DNA of 64,000 nucleotides from an uncultured Ligilactobacillus sp. (GCA_934215475.1 CAKPZY010000005.1:9080-73079); one strand, 5' to 3'. Counted from the stretch's first letter, positions 1 through 8,730 are shown. Notes: generated from the sequence alone by a model not told the origin. Numbers and translations: made by a program.

Positions 1-95
1 CAATAAATCGACAAAATCCATTTACTCTTGTTTTTAATGTGATATCTTATGACACGTAACCAATTAAAAAATTCAAGAGAAGAGAGATTTTGCTG

Positions 96-1508
96 ATGAG
101 AATTGAAAGAGATTCACTGGGTACAAAAGCTGTTGCTTCAGATGCATACTATGGTATCCACGCAAAAAGAGCATGTGAAAATTTTCCTGTCACAACTCGT
201 AAAGTTGACGAACTGTTGATCAGAAACTATTTGAAAATAAAAGCTGCTGCAGCCAAAGCTAACTTCAATTCCCATGTACTTGAAGAACAAAAATACGAAC
301 TAATTTCAGCTGCTTGCCATGAGTTATTATTTCATTTCGACAATTATCGGGATGAATACATCACCCCCGCTTTACAAGGCGGTGCTGGTACAAGCACCAA
401 CATGAACGTCAATGAAGTTATCGCCAACAAGGCTAATGAACTCGCAGGCGGACAAAAAGGAACCTACACATTTATCAATCCCAACGATGATGTCAATCGG
501 TGCCAATCGACCAATGATACTTATCCGACGGCCGGTCATCTCACTATGATCGCCAAAACGGATCAACTGCTGACCGAGGTTAGACAAACAAGCCAGATAC
601 TTTTAGAGCTGGCAGAAAGGTATCAAGGAACATTAAAGATGGCGCGGACTCAGCTTGAAGACGCGATCCCAACAACCTTTGGTAAAAGTTTCCATGCCTA
701 TTATTCCTTATTAGCACGTGATATAAAACGCTTGGAAAAAGCTCGTACAGCCTTGCTGACGGTTCCTTTAGGCGGGACAGCAGTTGGGACGGGCTTAAAC
801 GCAGATCCGCTTTATCAAAAAAGCGTAGTTTCTATCCTGGCAAACTTAACCGACTTGCCTTTAAAACAGGCCGATGACTTAGTCGATGGCATTCAAAACA
901 TGGACCTTTATGTGCAATTAGCTGACGCCTACAAAAGTTTAGCAGTGAATTTATCAAAAGTCAGCAACGATTTACGTTTGCTTGGCAGCGGGCCGCAAGC
1001 AGGACTGGGTGAGCTAAATTTGCCCAAAAAGCAAGCCGGTTCCTCCATAATGCCGGCCAAAGTCAATCCAGTCATTCCCGAGGTCGTGACGCAGGCCGCC
1101 TACCAAGTGATTGGTTATAATACTACCATTAACATGGCAGCGGAGGCAGGCCAGCTAGAATTAAACGCATTTGAACCCGTGATCTTCACTGACCTGTTTG
1201 AAGGAGCGCAATTACTCAGCGGTGCATTAAATACACTACGAAAAAACTGTCTGATCGGCCTGACCGTCAATCAAAAACACTGTGAGCAGCAAGTTTCTCA
1301 ATCAGCAAGCATTGCAACTGCGTTGTCACCGCGCATCGGTTATGCAGCGGCATCCGAACTAATTAAACAAGCAATCAGAGAAAACGTTCCCTTACCAAAA
1401 TTACTGCATGATCAATTGCAAATGACCAAAGAAGAAATTGACCATCTATACTCGCCGGCAAGATTAGTGGGGACAAACAAAGCAATCAGAGCTTCAGCCA
1501 AAGCATAA
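96..1508 (+). CDS. aspA: Aspartate ammonia-lyase
   Basis: Aspartase of the fumarase/aspartase superfamily, which reversibly deaminates L-aspartate to fumarate plus ammonia in the cytoplasm. The 470-residue length fits the family. The superfamily signature GSSIMPAKVNP lies near residue 320, and the conserved substrate-loop motifs GGAGTSTNMN (about residue 95) and the TQLEDAIPTTFG region (about 185) are present. ATG at 96 is chosen over in-frame TTG at 90 because the purine-rich AAGAGAGA sits 8-9 nt upstream of it. It is a single-gene unit with its own terminator. Fumarase is the main alternative, but the sequence around the TQLxDA motif and overall similarity favour aspartase. Confidence 0.9.
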   Translation: MRIERDSLGTKAVASDAYYGIHAKRACENFPVTTRKVDELLIRNYLKIKAAAAKANFNSHVLEEQKYELISAACHELLFHFDNYRDEYITPALQGGAGTSTNMNVNEVIANKANELAGGQKGTYTFINPNDDVNRCQSTNDTYPTAGHLTMIAKTDQLLTEVRQTSQILLELAERYQGTLKMARTQLEDAIPTTFGKSFHAYYSLLARDIKRLEKARTALLTVPLGGTAVGTGLNADPLYQKSVVSILANLTDLPLKQADDLVDGIQNMDLYVQLADAYKSLAVNLSKVSNDLRLLGSGPQAGLGELNLPKKQAGSSIMPAKVNPVIPEVVTQAAYQVIGYNTTINMAAEAGQLELNAFEPVIFTDLFEGAQLLSGALNTLRKNCLIGLTVNQKHCEQQVSQSASIATALSPRIGYAAASELIKQAIRENVPLPKLLHDQLQMTKEEIDHLYSPARLVGTNKAIRASAKA

Positions 1509-1551
1509 AAGATCTGGCCAGAGAATATATTTTCTGACCAGATCTTTTATT
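1507..1551 (+). terminator. Terminator of aspA
   Basis: AAAAGATCTGG and CCAGATCTTTT arms form a near-perfect hairpin directly after the aspA stop, ending in a T-rich stretch. It would work in both directions. Confidence 0.85.
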
Positions 1552-1677
1552 TGCATGTTCACAAATTAAAAAGAAGTTGGCCCACATTGAAATCCCGGAA
1601 AAGTTAAATTTCAATTTTTCAAAATAAAACCTGCGGCTTTTTAAATACTCGAAAATAAAAATAAAGTCCCGTTTAAG

Positions 1678-1706
1678 TTGACAAACTATTTATGCTGGTG
1701 TTACAT
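1678..1706 (+). promoter_or_regulatory. Promoter of the T-box transcript
   Basis: TTGACA at 1678-1683 and TTACAT at 1701-1706, separated by exactly 17 nt. Transcription would start near 1713, just upstream of the T-box stem I. Confidence 0.7.
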
Positions 1707-1712
1707 TGCACG

Positions 1713-2002
1713 CATACATTAAATATAAATTAAAGGCGCTAAGGAGAATTTCATTATTTGGCAGGTGCAGAGAATCGCTGGTTGGTGCGAAGCGACCCAT
1801 AAAGAATAATGATGATCATCTCCTAGCCGCACTGTGAAAATCTTTTGATTATTAAACAGCGCTGGGTACACCCATTAACGTGTCAGCGCATCGCATTTTT
1901 GCCGTACGTGAAAGATCTTTTTATTAAAGATAAACTAAGGTGGTACAGCGTTCATACGCCCTTAACTAACAACATTTCGTTGGAAGTTAAGGGCTTTTTT
2001 TT
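1713..2002 (+). promoter_or_regulatory. T-box leader (tRNA-sensing riboswitch)
   Basis: The 14-nt T-box at 1937-1950 reads AAGGTGGTACAGCG, one or two changes from the family consensus. TAAGG (1936-1940) can pair with CCTTA and GCG with CGC just downstream, leaving the canonical 7-nt bulge TGGTACA: the antiterminator. The competing terminator pairs GCCCTTAACT (1958-1967) with AGTTAAGGGC (1985-1994), followed by eight Ts. Stem I runs from about 1738 to 1840, closed by GGAGA/TCTCC, with an AGAGA bulge near 1770. The specifier loop reads ATGATCA, so the codon is ATC (Ile) or ATG (Met). The TGGT bulge calls for a tRNA with discriminator A, compatible with both. ATC fits the spacing to the basal helix slightly better. 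Confidence 0.85.
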
Positions 2003-2135
2003 GGTGATCGATGCGGGTAGAGAAATTTTTAACTGCCGATTTTCTATTTAAGCTAGTACATAAGCTAAATAGAGACACATTTAACCTGCTAAATATTGTT
2101 ATGCTATTGTTTTTAACCTGAAAGGTGGTGGTTCT

Positions 2136-2237
2136 ATGGAAGTTGGTATTAAAGCTTCACAAAATGACGACCAGATCCAGATTTATTTGACGACATTCAT
2201 GATAGAACCCTGTACACATTGGAGGAAATTATTATGA
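2136..2237 (+). CDS. Possible 33-aa small ORF translationally coupled to the hydratase gene
   Basis: An ATG at 2136 follows AAAGGTGG and opens a 33-codon frame whose TGA overlaps the ATG of the next gene (ATGA at 2234-2237). The product begins MEVGIKASQNDDQIQ and has no recognisable domain or membrane segment. It lies between the T-box terminator and the hydratase gene, so it would be made only on readthrough. It may be a coupling leader or simply a chance frame; the overlap and ribosome binding site are the only support. Confidence 0.4.
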   Translation: MEVGIKASQNDDQIQIYLTTFMIEPCTHWRKLL

Positions 2238-3046
2238 CCACAGAAAGCAAGAACAATGAACTTACCCAAACAGAAAAAGAGCTCGCTACCACTTTGTTTA
2301 AAGCCTATTCCAGCCACAACGCCCTCAGCAAGGCTGAATACTTGCAGACCTTGAAGAGTGACGAAAGTGCCTACCGCGTCCAAAGATTAGTTACCAGTTT
2401 AAAGGAAGAGCCTGTTGGCGGGTATAAAGTCTCCCTGACCAGCAAAGAAACGCAGGATATGTTTGCAGCTGACTCCCCACTTTATGGTGCACAGGTGCGC
2501 AGTCACTTTCGCCCCTCACCGGCTAGTTTCAAACCGACTGACCTGATGTCTCCATTAGCAGAAGTGGAATTAATGTTTACTGCCACAGAAGATCTTTCTA
2601 GCAAAGATACTCTTGAGCAGCTTCTCCAAAAAACAAACGTCGCTGCGGCAGTTGAAGTGCCGGATTCACGTTTCAGTGATTGGTTTCCAAGTCTGCCTAA
2701 ATACCTGGTAATGGCAGATGCCGCTGTAGGTGGATTTGTCGTGTACGGGGAAGAATGGCCGACTTCAGAAGTTTTTGGGACGCCAAAAGAGGTTGCGTAT
2801 GTTAAATGCAGCCTTTATCACGATGGAAAACATTTGAAAGACGGGGCAGCTACCGAAGTACTAGGTAATCCTCTGAGCTCCCTTCACTGGTTAGCCGAAA
2901 AACTGGAAAGCCAGAGTCAAAAACTGACCGCAGGACAACGCGTTTCAAGCGGCACGTTCCTTTTACCAGAAACTTTGACTGCTGGGAAATGGAAAGCCAC
3001 ATTTGATCATGGCCTGGGAGAAGTCAACCTTACAGTTGAAAAGTGA
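2234..3046 (+). CDS. 2-keto-4-pentenoate hydratase / fumarylacetoacetate-fold family protein
   Basis: The 270-residue protein resembles the MhpD-type hydratases and 4-oxalocrotonate decarboxylases of the FAH fold: an N-terminal helical region, then PLAEVELMF and VEVPDSRF (about residues 115-145), the acidic metal-binding segment, and a C-terminal HWLAEKL / SSGTF pattern typical of the family. These enzymes hydrate or decarboxylate unsaturated 2-oxo acids, but no companion pathway genes are nearby, so the substrate is unknown. ATG 2234 has GGAGG 8 nt upstream. The gene is behind a T-box, so expression should rise when a particular tRNA is uncharged, which is unexpected for an aromatic-degradation family and suggests an amino-acid-linked role. 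Confidence 0.7.
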   Translation: MTTESKNNELTQTEKELATTLFKAYSSHNALSKAEYLQTLKSDESAYRVQRLVTSLKEEPVGGYKVSLTSKETQDMFAADSPLYGAQVRSHFRPSPASFKPTDLMSPLAEVELMFTATEDLSSKDTLEQLLQKTNVAAAVEVPDSRFSDWFPSLPKYLVMADAAVGGFVVYGEEWPTSEVFGTPKEVAYVKCSLYHDGKHLKDGAATEVLGNPLSSLHWLAEKLESQSQKLTAGQRVSSGTFLLPETLTAGKWKATFDHGLGEVNLTVEK

Positions 3047-3110
3047 AGAAGTAGGGAAGGATCAACACCGAAAATTATCGACCTGAAATAGTAAATGCAA
3101 TCAAAAAATT

Positions 3111-3260
3111 GCTGCTAATACTTTCTATTCTTTCGTTTGCTTGATACTTCTGCATTCTTTTGTCAGATACTTCAGTATCCTACATTACTTTGGCATTCTT
3201 TTGTCAGATACTCCAGTATCCGACACTACTTTGGCGTTCTTTTGTCAGATACACGGTGAT
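3111..3260. repeat. 41-bp tandem repeat, locus 1
   Basis: Two nearly identical 41-bp units start at 3152 and 3193 and differ at about three positions. A third begins at 3234 and is conserved for about 20 nt; a degenerate copy precedes at about 3127. Each unit holds a short palindrome, GATACT-tc-AGTATC. The array fills the gap between the convergent ends of the hydratase and fruA genes. Homologous units with the same period recur at 26840-26975. Confidence 0.85.
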
Positions 3261-3293
3261 TCCTAGACCAAATACGGGTACATTTGTTCATAC

Positions 3294-3325
3294 TAAAAAA
3301 CTGCCATCCCTTTGCGGAATGACAG
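3294..3325 (-). terminator. Terminator of the fru operon
   Basis: On the minus strand CTGTCATTCC pairs with GGATGGCAG-type arms across a short loop and is followed by six Ts, 12 nt past the fruA stop. Confidence 0.8.
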
Positions 3326-3336
3326 CTTTTTAGCGA

Positions 3337-5307
3337 TTAAGCTTCTTGCTTAATTTCTTTTTTCCAAAGGCCTAAAATTACGGCAGCCACGATCGAACCA
3401 ACGATCACCGCCAAGAAGTAGCCCCAGATATTAGTGGCTAGTGGTGAGACCCAGAACCCACCGTGGGGTGCCGGAACACCGACTTTCAACCAGCCAACAA
3501 TGGCACCAGCAACTGCGGACCCAACCACACTTGACGGGATCACATGGCCTGGATCGGCTGTTGCAAATGGGATCGCGCCCTCGGTAATGAAGGAGAATCC
3601 TAAGACCCAGTTAGTAATGCCTGCTTTTCTTTCTTCATCAGTAAATTTGTTCTTCCAACCCAAAGTTGCAATCGCCGTTTCAAATGGTGGAACCATGCCG
3701 CCGACCATAACAGCAGCCATCAGCATGGCAGCTTCGGTTGATTTTGGATCGTTGGCAAAAGCGCCAGCAGCGAAGACATAAGCAGCCTTGTTGAAGGGGC
3801 CGCCCATATCGATCGACATCATTCCTGCTAAAATCAAACACAGCAAGACTGAGTTGCCAGTACCTAAGTGGTTCAGGAATGCAGTGATCCATACATTGAT
3901 CGATGAGAAGATTGGATTGACAATAAAGAACATGATCAAGGCAACAGCTAACAACCCAACGATCGGGTAAATCAACATGGACTTCATACCGCTAACTGAC
4001 TGTGGCATCTTAGCACACATTTTTTCCAGCCACTTCATGAAGTAACCGGCAATGAACCCAGCCGCTAAACCACCTAAGAAACCACCGGCTGATTTGGCAT
4101 CAGTCATGACATTTGCGGTATAGGCGCCGCCATAAGCTCCGGTGTAAACTGTGGCCATGAAACCACCGACAAACCCAGGCATCAGCGCGGGTTGATCAGC
4201 AATCGATTCGGCAATATAGGCAGCTAACACTGGAACCATGAAGGCAAATGCCATGTTACCAGCATTGTTCAGGAAGATAAATGCCATCGAATCGCTGCCG
4301 CCAGCATAATTTTCGATAATGAATGAAACGGCCATTAAAATACCACCGCCGATAACGAACGGTAACATATGCGAAACACCGTTCATTAACTGACGATAAA
4401 TGCCGCTCCAGCCAGAGTCGCCGGTATCAACCGAAGCGCCTTCGCCTTTTTCATTGCCGCTAGCATGATAAGTCCCTGCATCGCCGTTCAAAATGGCATT
4501 GATCAAAGCATCAGGATCTTTGATAGCTGCTGTCACAGCCTTGCTGATCACTTTTTTCCCGTCAAAACGGCCCATCGAAACTTTCTTATCCGCTGCAATA
4601 ACTACGCCTTCAGCACGCTCAATGTCCTCTGCGCTCAACTTATGTTTTGTACCTTCTGAACCGTTTGTTTCAACTTTAATATTGATGCCTAATTTGGCAG
4701 CAGCTTTTTTCAAATTATCTTCTGCCATGTAAGTGTGAGCAATCCCGTTTGGGCAAGCAGTAACAGCTACAATGTAGGGCTTGTCACTTGAGACAGCGGC
4801 TTGTTCTTGTTCTTTTTCGGCCTTGTCTTGGGCTTCATTTTCAGCCTGCTTTTTACCAACAGCATCAGCAAAGATTGCTTGAACTTTGTCTGGTGTATCG
4901 GCATCATTTAAAGCCGTGACAACTTTGGGATCCAACAGCACCTGAGACAATGCAGCCAAAGCTTGCAAATGGGTGTTGTCTCCGCCTTCCGGAGCAGCGA
5001 TCATAAAGAACAAGTGAGCTGGTTGTCCATCAAGGGAGTTATAGTCGACACCCTTCACACTGCGGGCAAACATGACAGCTGGCTTTTTGACGGCTTTGTC
5101 ATGAGCATGCGGGATCGCGATCCCATCGCCCATGCCGGTCGAATTTTCAGCTTCCCGGTCTAAAATATCTTTCTTGTACAACTCTTCGTCGTCAATAATA
5201 CCTTTTTCATAATAATTGTGGACCATTTCATCGATCACGCCGTCTTTTGTGTCGGCCTTAAGATCCATGATCATGAGATCCTTCATCAATAAATCACGAA
5301 TATCCAT
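3337..5307 (-). CDS. fruA: Fructose-specific PTS transporter EIIABC
   Basis: A 656-residue fusion that imports fructose and phosphorylates it to fructose-1-phosphate. Domain order is EIIA (about 1-150, with phospho-histidine motif GIAIPHAHD), EIIB (about 170-275, with catalytic cysteine in VTACPNGIAHTYMA) and EIIC (about 300-650, multiple membrane segments). An Ala/Glu/Gln-rich linker joins EIIA and EIIB. ATG 5307 has GGAGGAAAT upstream. It is the last gene of fruR-fruK-fruA, 22 nt after fruK. Domain order and partners make fructose the clear substrate rather than mannitol. Confidence 0.95.
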   Translation of the reverse strand: MDIRDLLMKDLMIMDLKADTKDGVIDEMVHNYYEKGIIDDEELYKKDILDREAENSTGMGDGIAIPHAHDKAVKKPAVMFARSVKGVDYNSLDGQPAHLFFMIAAPEGGDNTHLQALAALSQVLLDPKVVTALNDADTPDKVQAIFADAVGKKQAENEAQDKAEKEQEQAAVSSDKPYIVAVTACPNGIAHTYMAEDNLKKAAAKLGINIKVETNGSEGTKHKLSAEDIERAEGVVIAADKKVSMGRFDGKKVISKAVTAAIKDPDALINAILNGDAGTYHASGNEKGEGASVDTGDSGWSGIYRQLMNGVSHMLPFVIGGGILMAVSFIIENYAGGSDSMAFIFLNNAGNMAFAFMVPVLAAYIAESIADQPALMPGFVGGFMATVYTGAYGGAYTANVMTDAKSAGGFLGGLAAGFIAGYFMKWLEKMCAKMPQSVSGMKSMLIYPIVGLLAVALIMFFIVNPIFSSINVWITAFLNHLGTGNSVLLCLILAGMMSIDMGGPFNKAAYVFAAGAFANDPKSTEAAMLMAAVMVGGMVPPFETAIATLGWKNKFTDEERKAGITNWVLGFSFITEGAIPFATADPGHVIPSSVVGSAVAGAIVGWLKVGVPAPHGGFWVSPLATNIWGYFLAVIVGSIVAAVILGLWKKEIKQEA

Positions 5308-5329
5308 TGATCAATTTCCTCCATTCCAT

Positions 5330-6259
5330 CTACTTTTCATCAGAGTCTTGCCATTCCGTGATCTTGATTTGAGGCAAAATTTCTTCAATCTTTTCACGAG
5401 TAGCCAGGTCCTCTGAAAATGTTGTAGCCGAGCCGCATGCAAGGCCGTATTTAAAGGCTTCCTGCGGATCTTTTGTGTCTGCAAAAGTACCGGTAAAACC
5501 AGCGATCATTGAGTCGCCGGCTCCAACAGAGTTGATGACCGTACCCTTTGGGGCCTTTGAACGATAAACCTTATCTTTAGTGACCATCAATCCGCCTTCT
5601 GCAGCCATGGAAACTAAAACGTGCTGTGCACCCTTTTCCAACAATTTGCGGGCATAGGTCACAATATCAGCAATACTGTCCAACTCTACGTTAAACAATT
5701 CGCCCAACTCATGATTGTTGGGCTTGACGACCAGCGGCTGTTCAGGTAATGTCTTCAGCAAGCTTTCTCCTGTTGTATCGATCACAAACTGTGCACCTCT
5801 GGAACGAATAATTTTAATCAAATCTAAATAAAAATCATTGCTTAAACTTGGTACTAGACTTCCGGCGAAAATCACCGTGTCATTAGGTGTCAATTTGTTA
5901 AATTGTTGGGAAAAATCTTTTACTTCAGCCGCTGTGATCTCAGGCCCTTGGCCATTGATCTCCGTCTCTTTTTGCGCTTTGATCTTGACATTGATCCTTG
6001 TATCAGCCATGATCCGCGTGAAACTGGTCCGCAAACCAATGTGCTTCAAAGAATTATCCACGAATTCGCCCGTGAAGCCGCCCAAAAAACCAAGTGCAGT
6101 ATTTTCATGGCCAAGTTCCTTCAAGACCCGAGAAACGTTGATTCCTTTGCCGCCGGGCAGCTTATTGTCGTAATCCATGCGATTGACTTCGCCCAGGGTC
6201 AAATTTTTGAGCTGGACGATATAATCGATCGCCGGATTAACTGTCACTGTATAAATCAT
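5330..6259 (-). CDS. fruK: 1-phosphofructokinase
   Basis: PfkB-family sugar kinase of 309 residues converting fructose-1-phosphate to fructose-1,6-bisphosphate, the step after import by FruA. The N-terminal GGKGINVSRVLKELG motif and the C-terminal PfkB signature with catalytic aspartate (SVGAGDSMIAGF, about residue 250) are both present. It starts 5 nt after the fruR stop and ends 22 nt before fruA, so the three are co-transcribed. Tagatose-6-phosphate kinase is the family alternative; the operon context excludes it. Confidence 0.95.
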   Translation of the reverse strand: MIYTVTVNPAIDYIVQLKNLTLGEVNRMDYDNKLPGGKGINVSRVLKELGHENTALGFLGGFTGEFVDNSLKHIGLRTSFTRIMADTRINVKIKAQKETEINGQGPEITAAEVKDFSQQFNKLTPNDTVIFAGSLVPSLSNDFYLDLIKIIRSRGAQFVIDTTGESLLKTLPEQPLVVKPNNHELGELFNVELDSIADIVTYARKLLEKGAQHVLVSMAAEGGLMVTKDKVYRSKAPKGTVINSVGAGDSMIAGFTGTFADTKDPQEAFKYGLACGSATTFSEDLATREKIEEILPQIKITEWQDSDEK

Positions 6260-6264
6260 GACGT

Positions 6265-7014
6265 CTAAACCTCCAAAATGTTTGTCTGCCTACTGTATTT
6301 TTCAAAAGCAGCACGCGAAAGATCTGCGGTAATGATCGTTGTTTCCGACAGATCCGCTATCTTAACAAACGAAACCGCATCAAACTTCGATTCATCTGCC
6401 AAAGCAAATACTTCCTCAGCTTGTTCCAGTGCTGCTTGTTTAACAGCTGCTTCCTCCGGATCCGGAGTGGTCAACCCATATTCGTCATGGACTCCATTCA
6501 CACCCAGAAAAACTTTGTTGAAACGGTAGTGCTGCAAGTCATTAACAGCCTTAACTCCAATGATCGCCTTAGTCGTATTTTTAAGCAGACCTCCGACTAA
6601 GATCGTTCGGATCCCTTGGTCGCCTAACTGTGATGCATGTTGCACAGCATTTGTCACAACCGTCAAATGCTGCTCCGGCCGCAAATAAGGTACCAATGCT
6701 AGTGTGCTAGTTCCAGCATCCAAAAAAATTACATCCTCAGCCGTGATCTTAGTAGCTGCCAACTGCGCGATCTTTCCTTTTGCGGAAATGTTTTGCGCAG
6801 CTTTGCCTGTCATATCCAATTCATGCTGCAACGCATGCTTGGTTTTGGCACCACCGTGGATCCTAACCAAGGAACCCTGTTCTTCCAAGATTTGCAGGTC
6901 TCGCCTAGCAGAAGAAGCGGAACAGTCAGTCTGCTGACAAATATCTTTCAGTTTCAGAACTTTATTGTTCCGCAGCATTTCAATTATGAGCTGTTGTCTT
7001 TGTTCTGCAAGCAC
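6265..7014 (-). CDS. fruR: DeoR-family regulator of the fructose operon
   Basis: A 249-residue DeoR-type regulator: N-terminal winged helix (about 1-55, with CSASSARRDLQILEEQG as the recognition region) and a C-terminal sugar-phosphate sensor of the DeoR fold (ILVGGLLKN, VFLGVNGVH). It probably senses fructose-1-phosphate and controls the operon it heads. The GTG at 7014 is chosen because AAGGAGG lies 8 nt upstream; an in-frame GTG at 7020 would be only 2 nt from it, and the frame extends further upstream without a ribosome binding site. Confidence 0.9.
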   Translation of the reverse strand: MLAEQRQQLIIEMLRNNKVLKLKDICQQTDCSASSARRDLQILEEQGSLVRIHGGAKTKHALQHELDMTGKAAQNISAKGKIAQLAATKITAEDVIFLDAGTSTLALVPYLRPEQHLTVVTNAVQHASQLGDQGIRTILVGGLLKNTTKAIIGVKAVNDLQHYRFNKVFLGVNGVHDEYGLTTPDPEEAAVKQAALEQAEEVFALADESKFDAVSFVKIADLSETTIITADLSRAAFEKYSRQTNILEV

Positions 7015-7241
7015 TTTCACTACCTCCTTAAAGTATGCTAACAAAAGCCCCCACAAAAATCAACCACAAAAGAGCAAAATATTTCAATTTCATTCAAAAA
7101 AGACCTAATTTGTGTTAAAAAAATCATAGTAATAATTTTATACCAAATACTGCCAAACCTCACCATTTGAAAAAGTGTTCTGCATCGCAAGATATCTATA
7201 TTATAATAGGTATAAACATTTATATGAAAGGAATATTTACC

Positions 7242-8186
7242 ATGACAAAAAAAGCAGTAGTGCTCGTCAATTTAGGAACTCCTGATGCTCCAAACACTGA
7301 CCAGGTTCGTAGTTACCTCAAGACTTTTTTATCGGACCGGCGAATCATAAAAATGTCACCGTTCCTCTGGCAACCGATCTTAAGAACAATGATTTTACCT
7401 CACCGGCCCCAAAAATCTGCAAAAATGTATCAGAGCATTTGGCAAAAAGACGGTTCTCCTTTACTGACATACGCCAGAAAACAACAAAACTATTTGCAGC
7501 AACGCTTGCCGGCCTACCGAGTAGAAATCGCCATGTCCTACAGCAGTCCGCAAATTAAAGAGACCCTTGCAAGCCTCATAGCTGACGGGATTGATGACAT
7601 TACTATTATTCCGCTGTTTCCACAGTATTCAGGTACAACTGTCGGAACGATCTTTGATGACGTTGCTGACTATTTTCGCCAGACCGACAAGATAGTGGAC
7701 CTCCATTTTATTCATTCATTTAACAACGACCCGGCTTACATACACTACTTCGCTACCAAGATCAAACGACAATTAAAAAAGACGCCAGTTGATGCCTTGC
7801 TGTTTTCTTTCCACGGAGTGCCCACATCCTATGTTAAAGATGGAGACCCTTATCCAGAAGAATGCAGGGAAACTACCGAACTGATCATGCAAGAAGTCGG
7901 CAATATCAAATACTTTCAAACATTCCAATCCAAGTTTGGACCAGGTAAATGGTTAACACCCGCAACTGATTCAACTCTCAAAGGCCTACCACACCGTGGA
8001 TACCGCAAAGTAATGGTAATTGCTCCTGGTTTTGTCGCAGACTGTTTAGAAACATTACAGGAATTGAAAGTTGAAAATAAGGGCTATTTTATGAGCCACG
8101 GAGGAAAAGAATTCATTTACCTATCCCCATTTAATGACGATCCGGCATTCGCCGATCTGCTGGCCAATTTAGTCAAAAAACGTTAA
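7242..8186 (+). CDS. hemH: Ferrochelatase (coproporphyrin-type in Firmicutes)
   Basis: A 314-residue ferrochelatase. The family signature LFSFHGVPTSYVKDGDPY holds the catalytic histidine (about residue 185), and VLVNLGTPDAP opens the protein. The ATG at 7242 follows GAAAGGAA at a usual distance; the upstream in-frame extension has no such site. A TATAAT at 7202-7207 marks a likely promoter with a weak -35. In Firmicutes this family inserts iron into coproporphyrin III. No other haem biosynthesis gene is in the window, so it may act on imported porphyrin; that is an inference. A separate terminator follows. Confidence 0.9.
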   Translation: MTKKAVVLVNLGTPDAPNTDQVRSYLKTFLSDRRIIKMSPFLWQPILRTMILPHRPQKSAKMYQSIWQKDGSPLLTYARKQQNYLQQRLPAYRVEIAMSYSSPQIKETLASLIADGIDDITIIPLFPQYSGTTVGTIFDDVADYFRQTDKIVDLHFIHSFNNDPAYIHYFATKIKRQLKKTPVDALLFSFHGVPTSYVKDGDPYPEECRETTELIMQEVGNIKYFQTFQSKFGPGKWLTPATDSTLKGLPHRGYRKVMVIAPGFVADCLETLQELKVENKGYFMSHGGKEFIYLSPFNDDPAFADLLANLVKKR

Positions 8187-8198
8187 TACACAAGAAGC

Positions 8199-8239
8199 TG
8201 CGCAATAACTAACAGACCGATCATTATTGCGCAACTTTT
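8199..8239 (+). terminator. Terminator of hemH
   Basis: TGCGCAATAA (8199-8208) pairs with TTATTGCGCA (8224-8233), followed by CTTTTTG. Confidence 0.85.
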
Positions 8240-8294
8240 TGTTTCAATTATTATTATATTTTTTTCCGAATCCGTTTAGCACACACATTAAAAA

Positions 8295-8513
8295 CTAATC
8301 TTTATCTTTGTCCAGTCCCTTTTTCAATCCTTCAGCAGCACCTTTGGCAGTATCCTTGGCATCATCGGCTTTATCCTTGGCTTTGTCTTTAGCCTTACCG
8401 GCAGCACCTTCAGCCTTGCCCTCAGCTTCTTTTTTCTTATCATCAGTTACTTTGCCTAAAGCTTCTTTGCCCTTGCTTTTGGCTTGTTTTAGTTTGTCAT
8501 CAAAATCACTCAT
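8295..8513 (-). CDS. CsbD-family stress protein
   Basis: A 72-residue, very Lys/Ala/Asp/Glu-rich hydrophilic protein made of KAKDKADDAKDTAKGAAEG-type repeats, typical of the CsbD family of general-stress proteins, whose exact role is unknown. ATG 8513 has AAGGAG 8 nt upstream. A TATAAT on the minus strand at 8558-8563 suggests its own promoter. It sits downstream of the asp23 genes but beyond a terminator, so it is a neighbour rather than part of that operon. Confidence 0.85.
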   Translation of the reverse strand: MSDFDDKLKQAKSKGKEALGKVTDDKKKEAEGKAEGAAGKAKDKAKDKADDAKDTAKGAAEGLKKGLDKDKD

Positions 8514-8688
8514 TACAAACACTCCTTTGACATAAATTTATTGTCCTTCACAACTATATTATAACGGCTACATAGTGATGAAACCAATTTCAAGCTCATA
8601 TGACTATAGGCTCCGACATTTAACTGCTGAAAAAAAACCGGCCTTATCATACGAATTTCAATCCGAAAAATACATCCAGCTTTATAAA

Positions 8689-8730
8689 AAAAGATCCCCG
8701 AAAGTTATACAGCCGTCTAACTTTCGGGAA
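8689..8730 (-). terminator. Terminator after asp23
   Basis: On the minus strand CCCGAAAGTTA pairs with TAACTTTCGGG, followed by GATCTTTTTTT. It lies about 35 nt past the asp23 stop and separates it from csbD. Confidence 0.85.

Noticed and set aside
1845-2051. 68-codon frame in the leader of the hydratase gene
   Set aside because: It lies wholly within the T-box and its terminator hairpin.
3111-3260. Possible CRISPR array in the regular 41-bp repeats
   Set aside because: The whole 41-bp unit is repeated; there are no unique spacers, no 24-40 nt repeat/spacer alternation and no cas genes.
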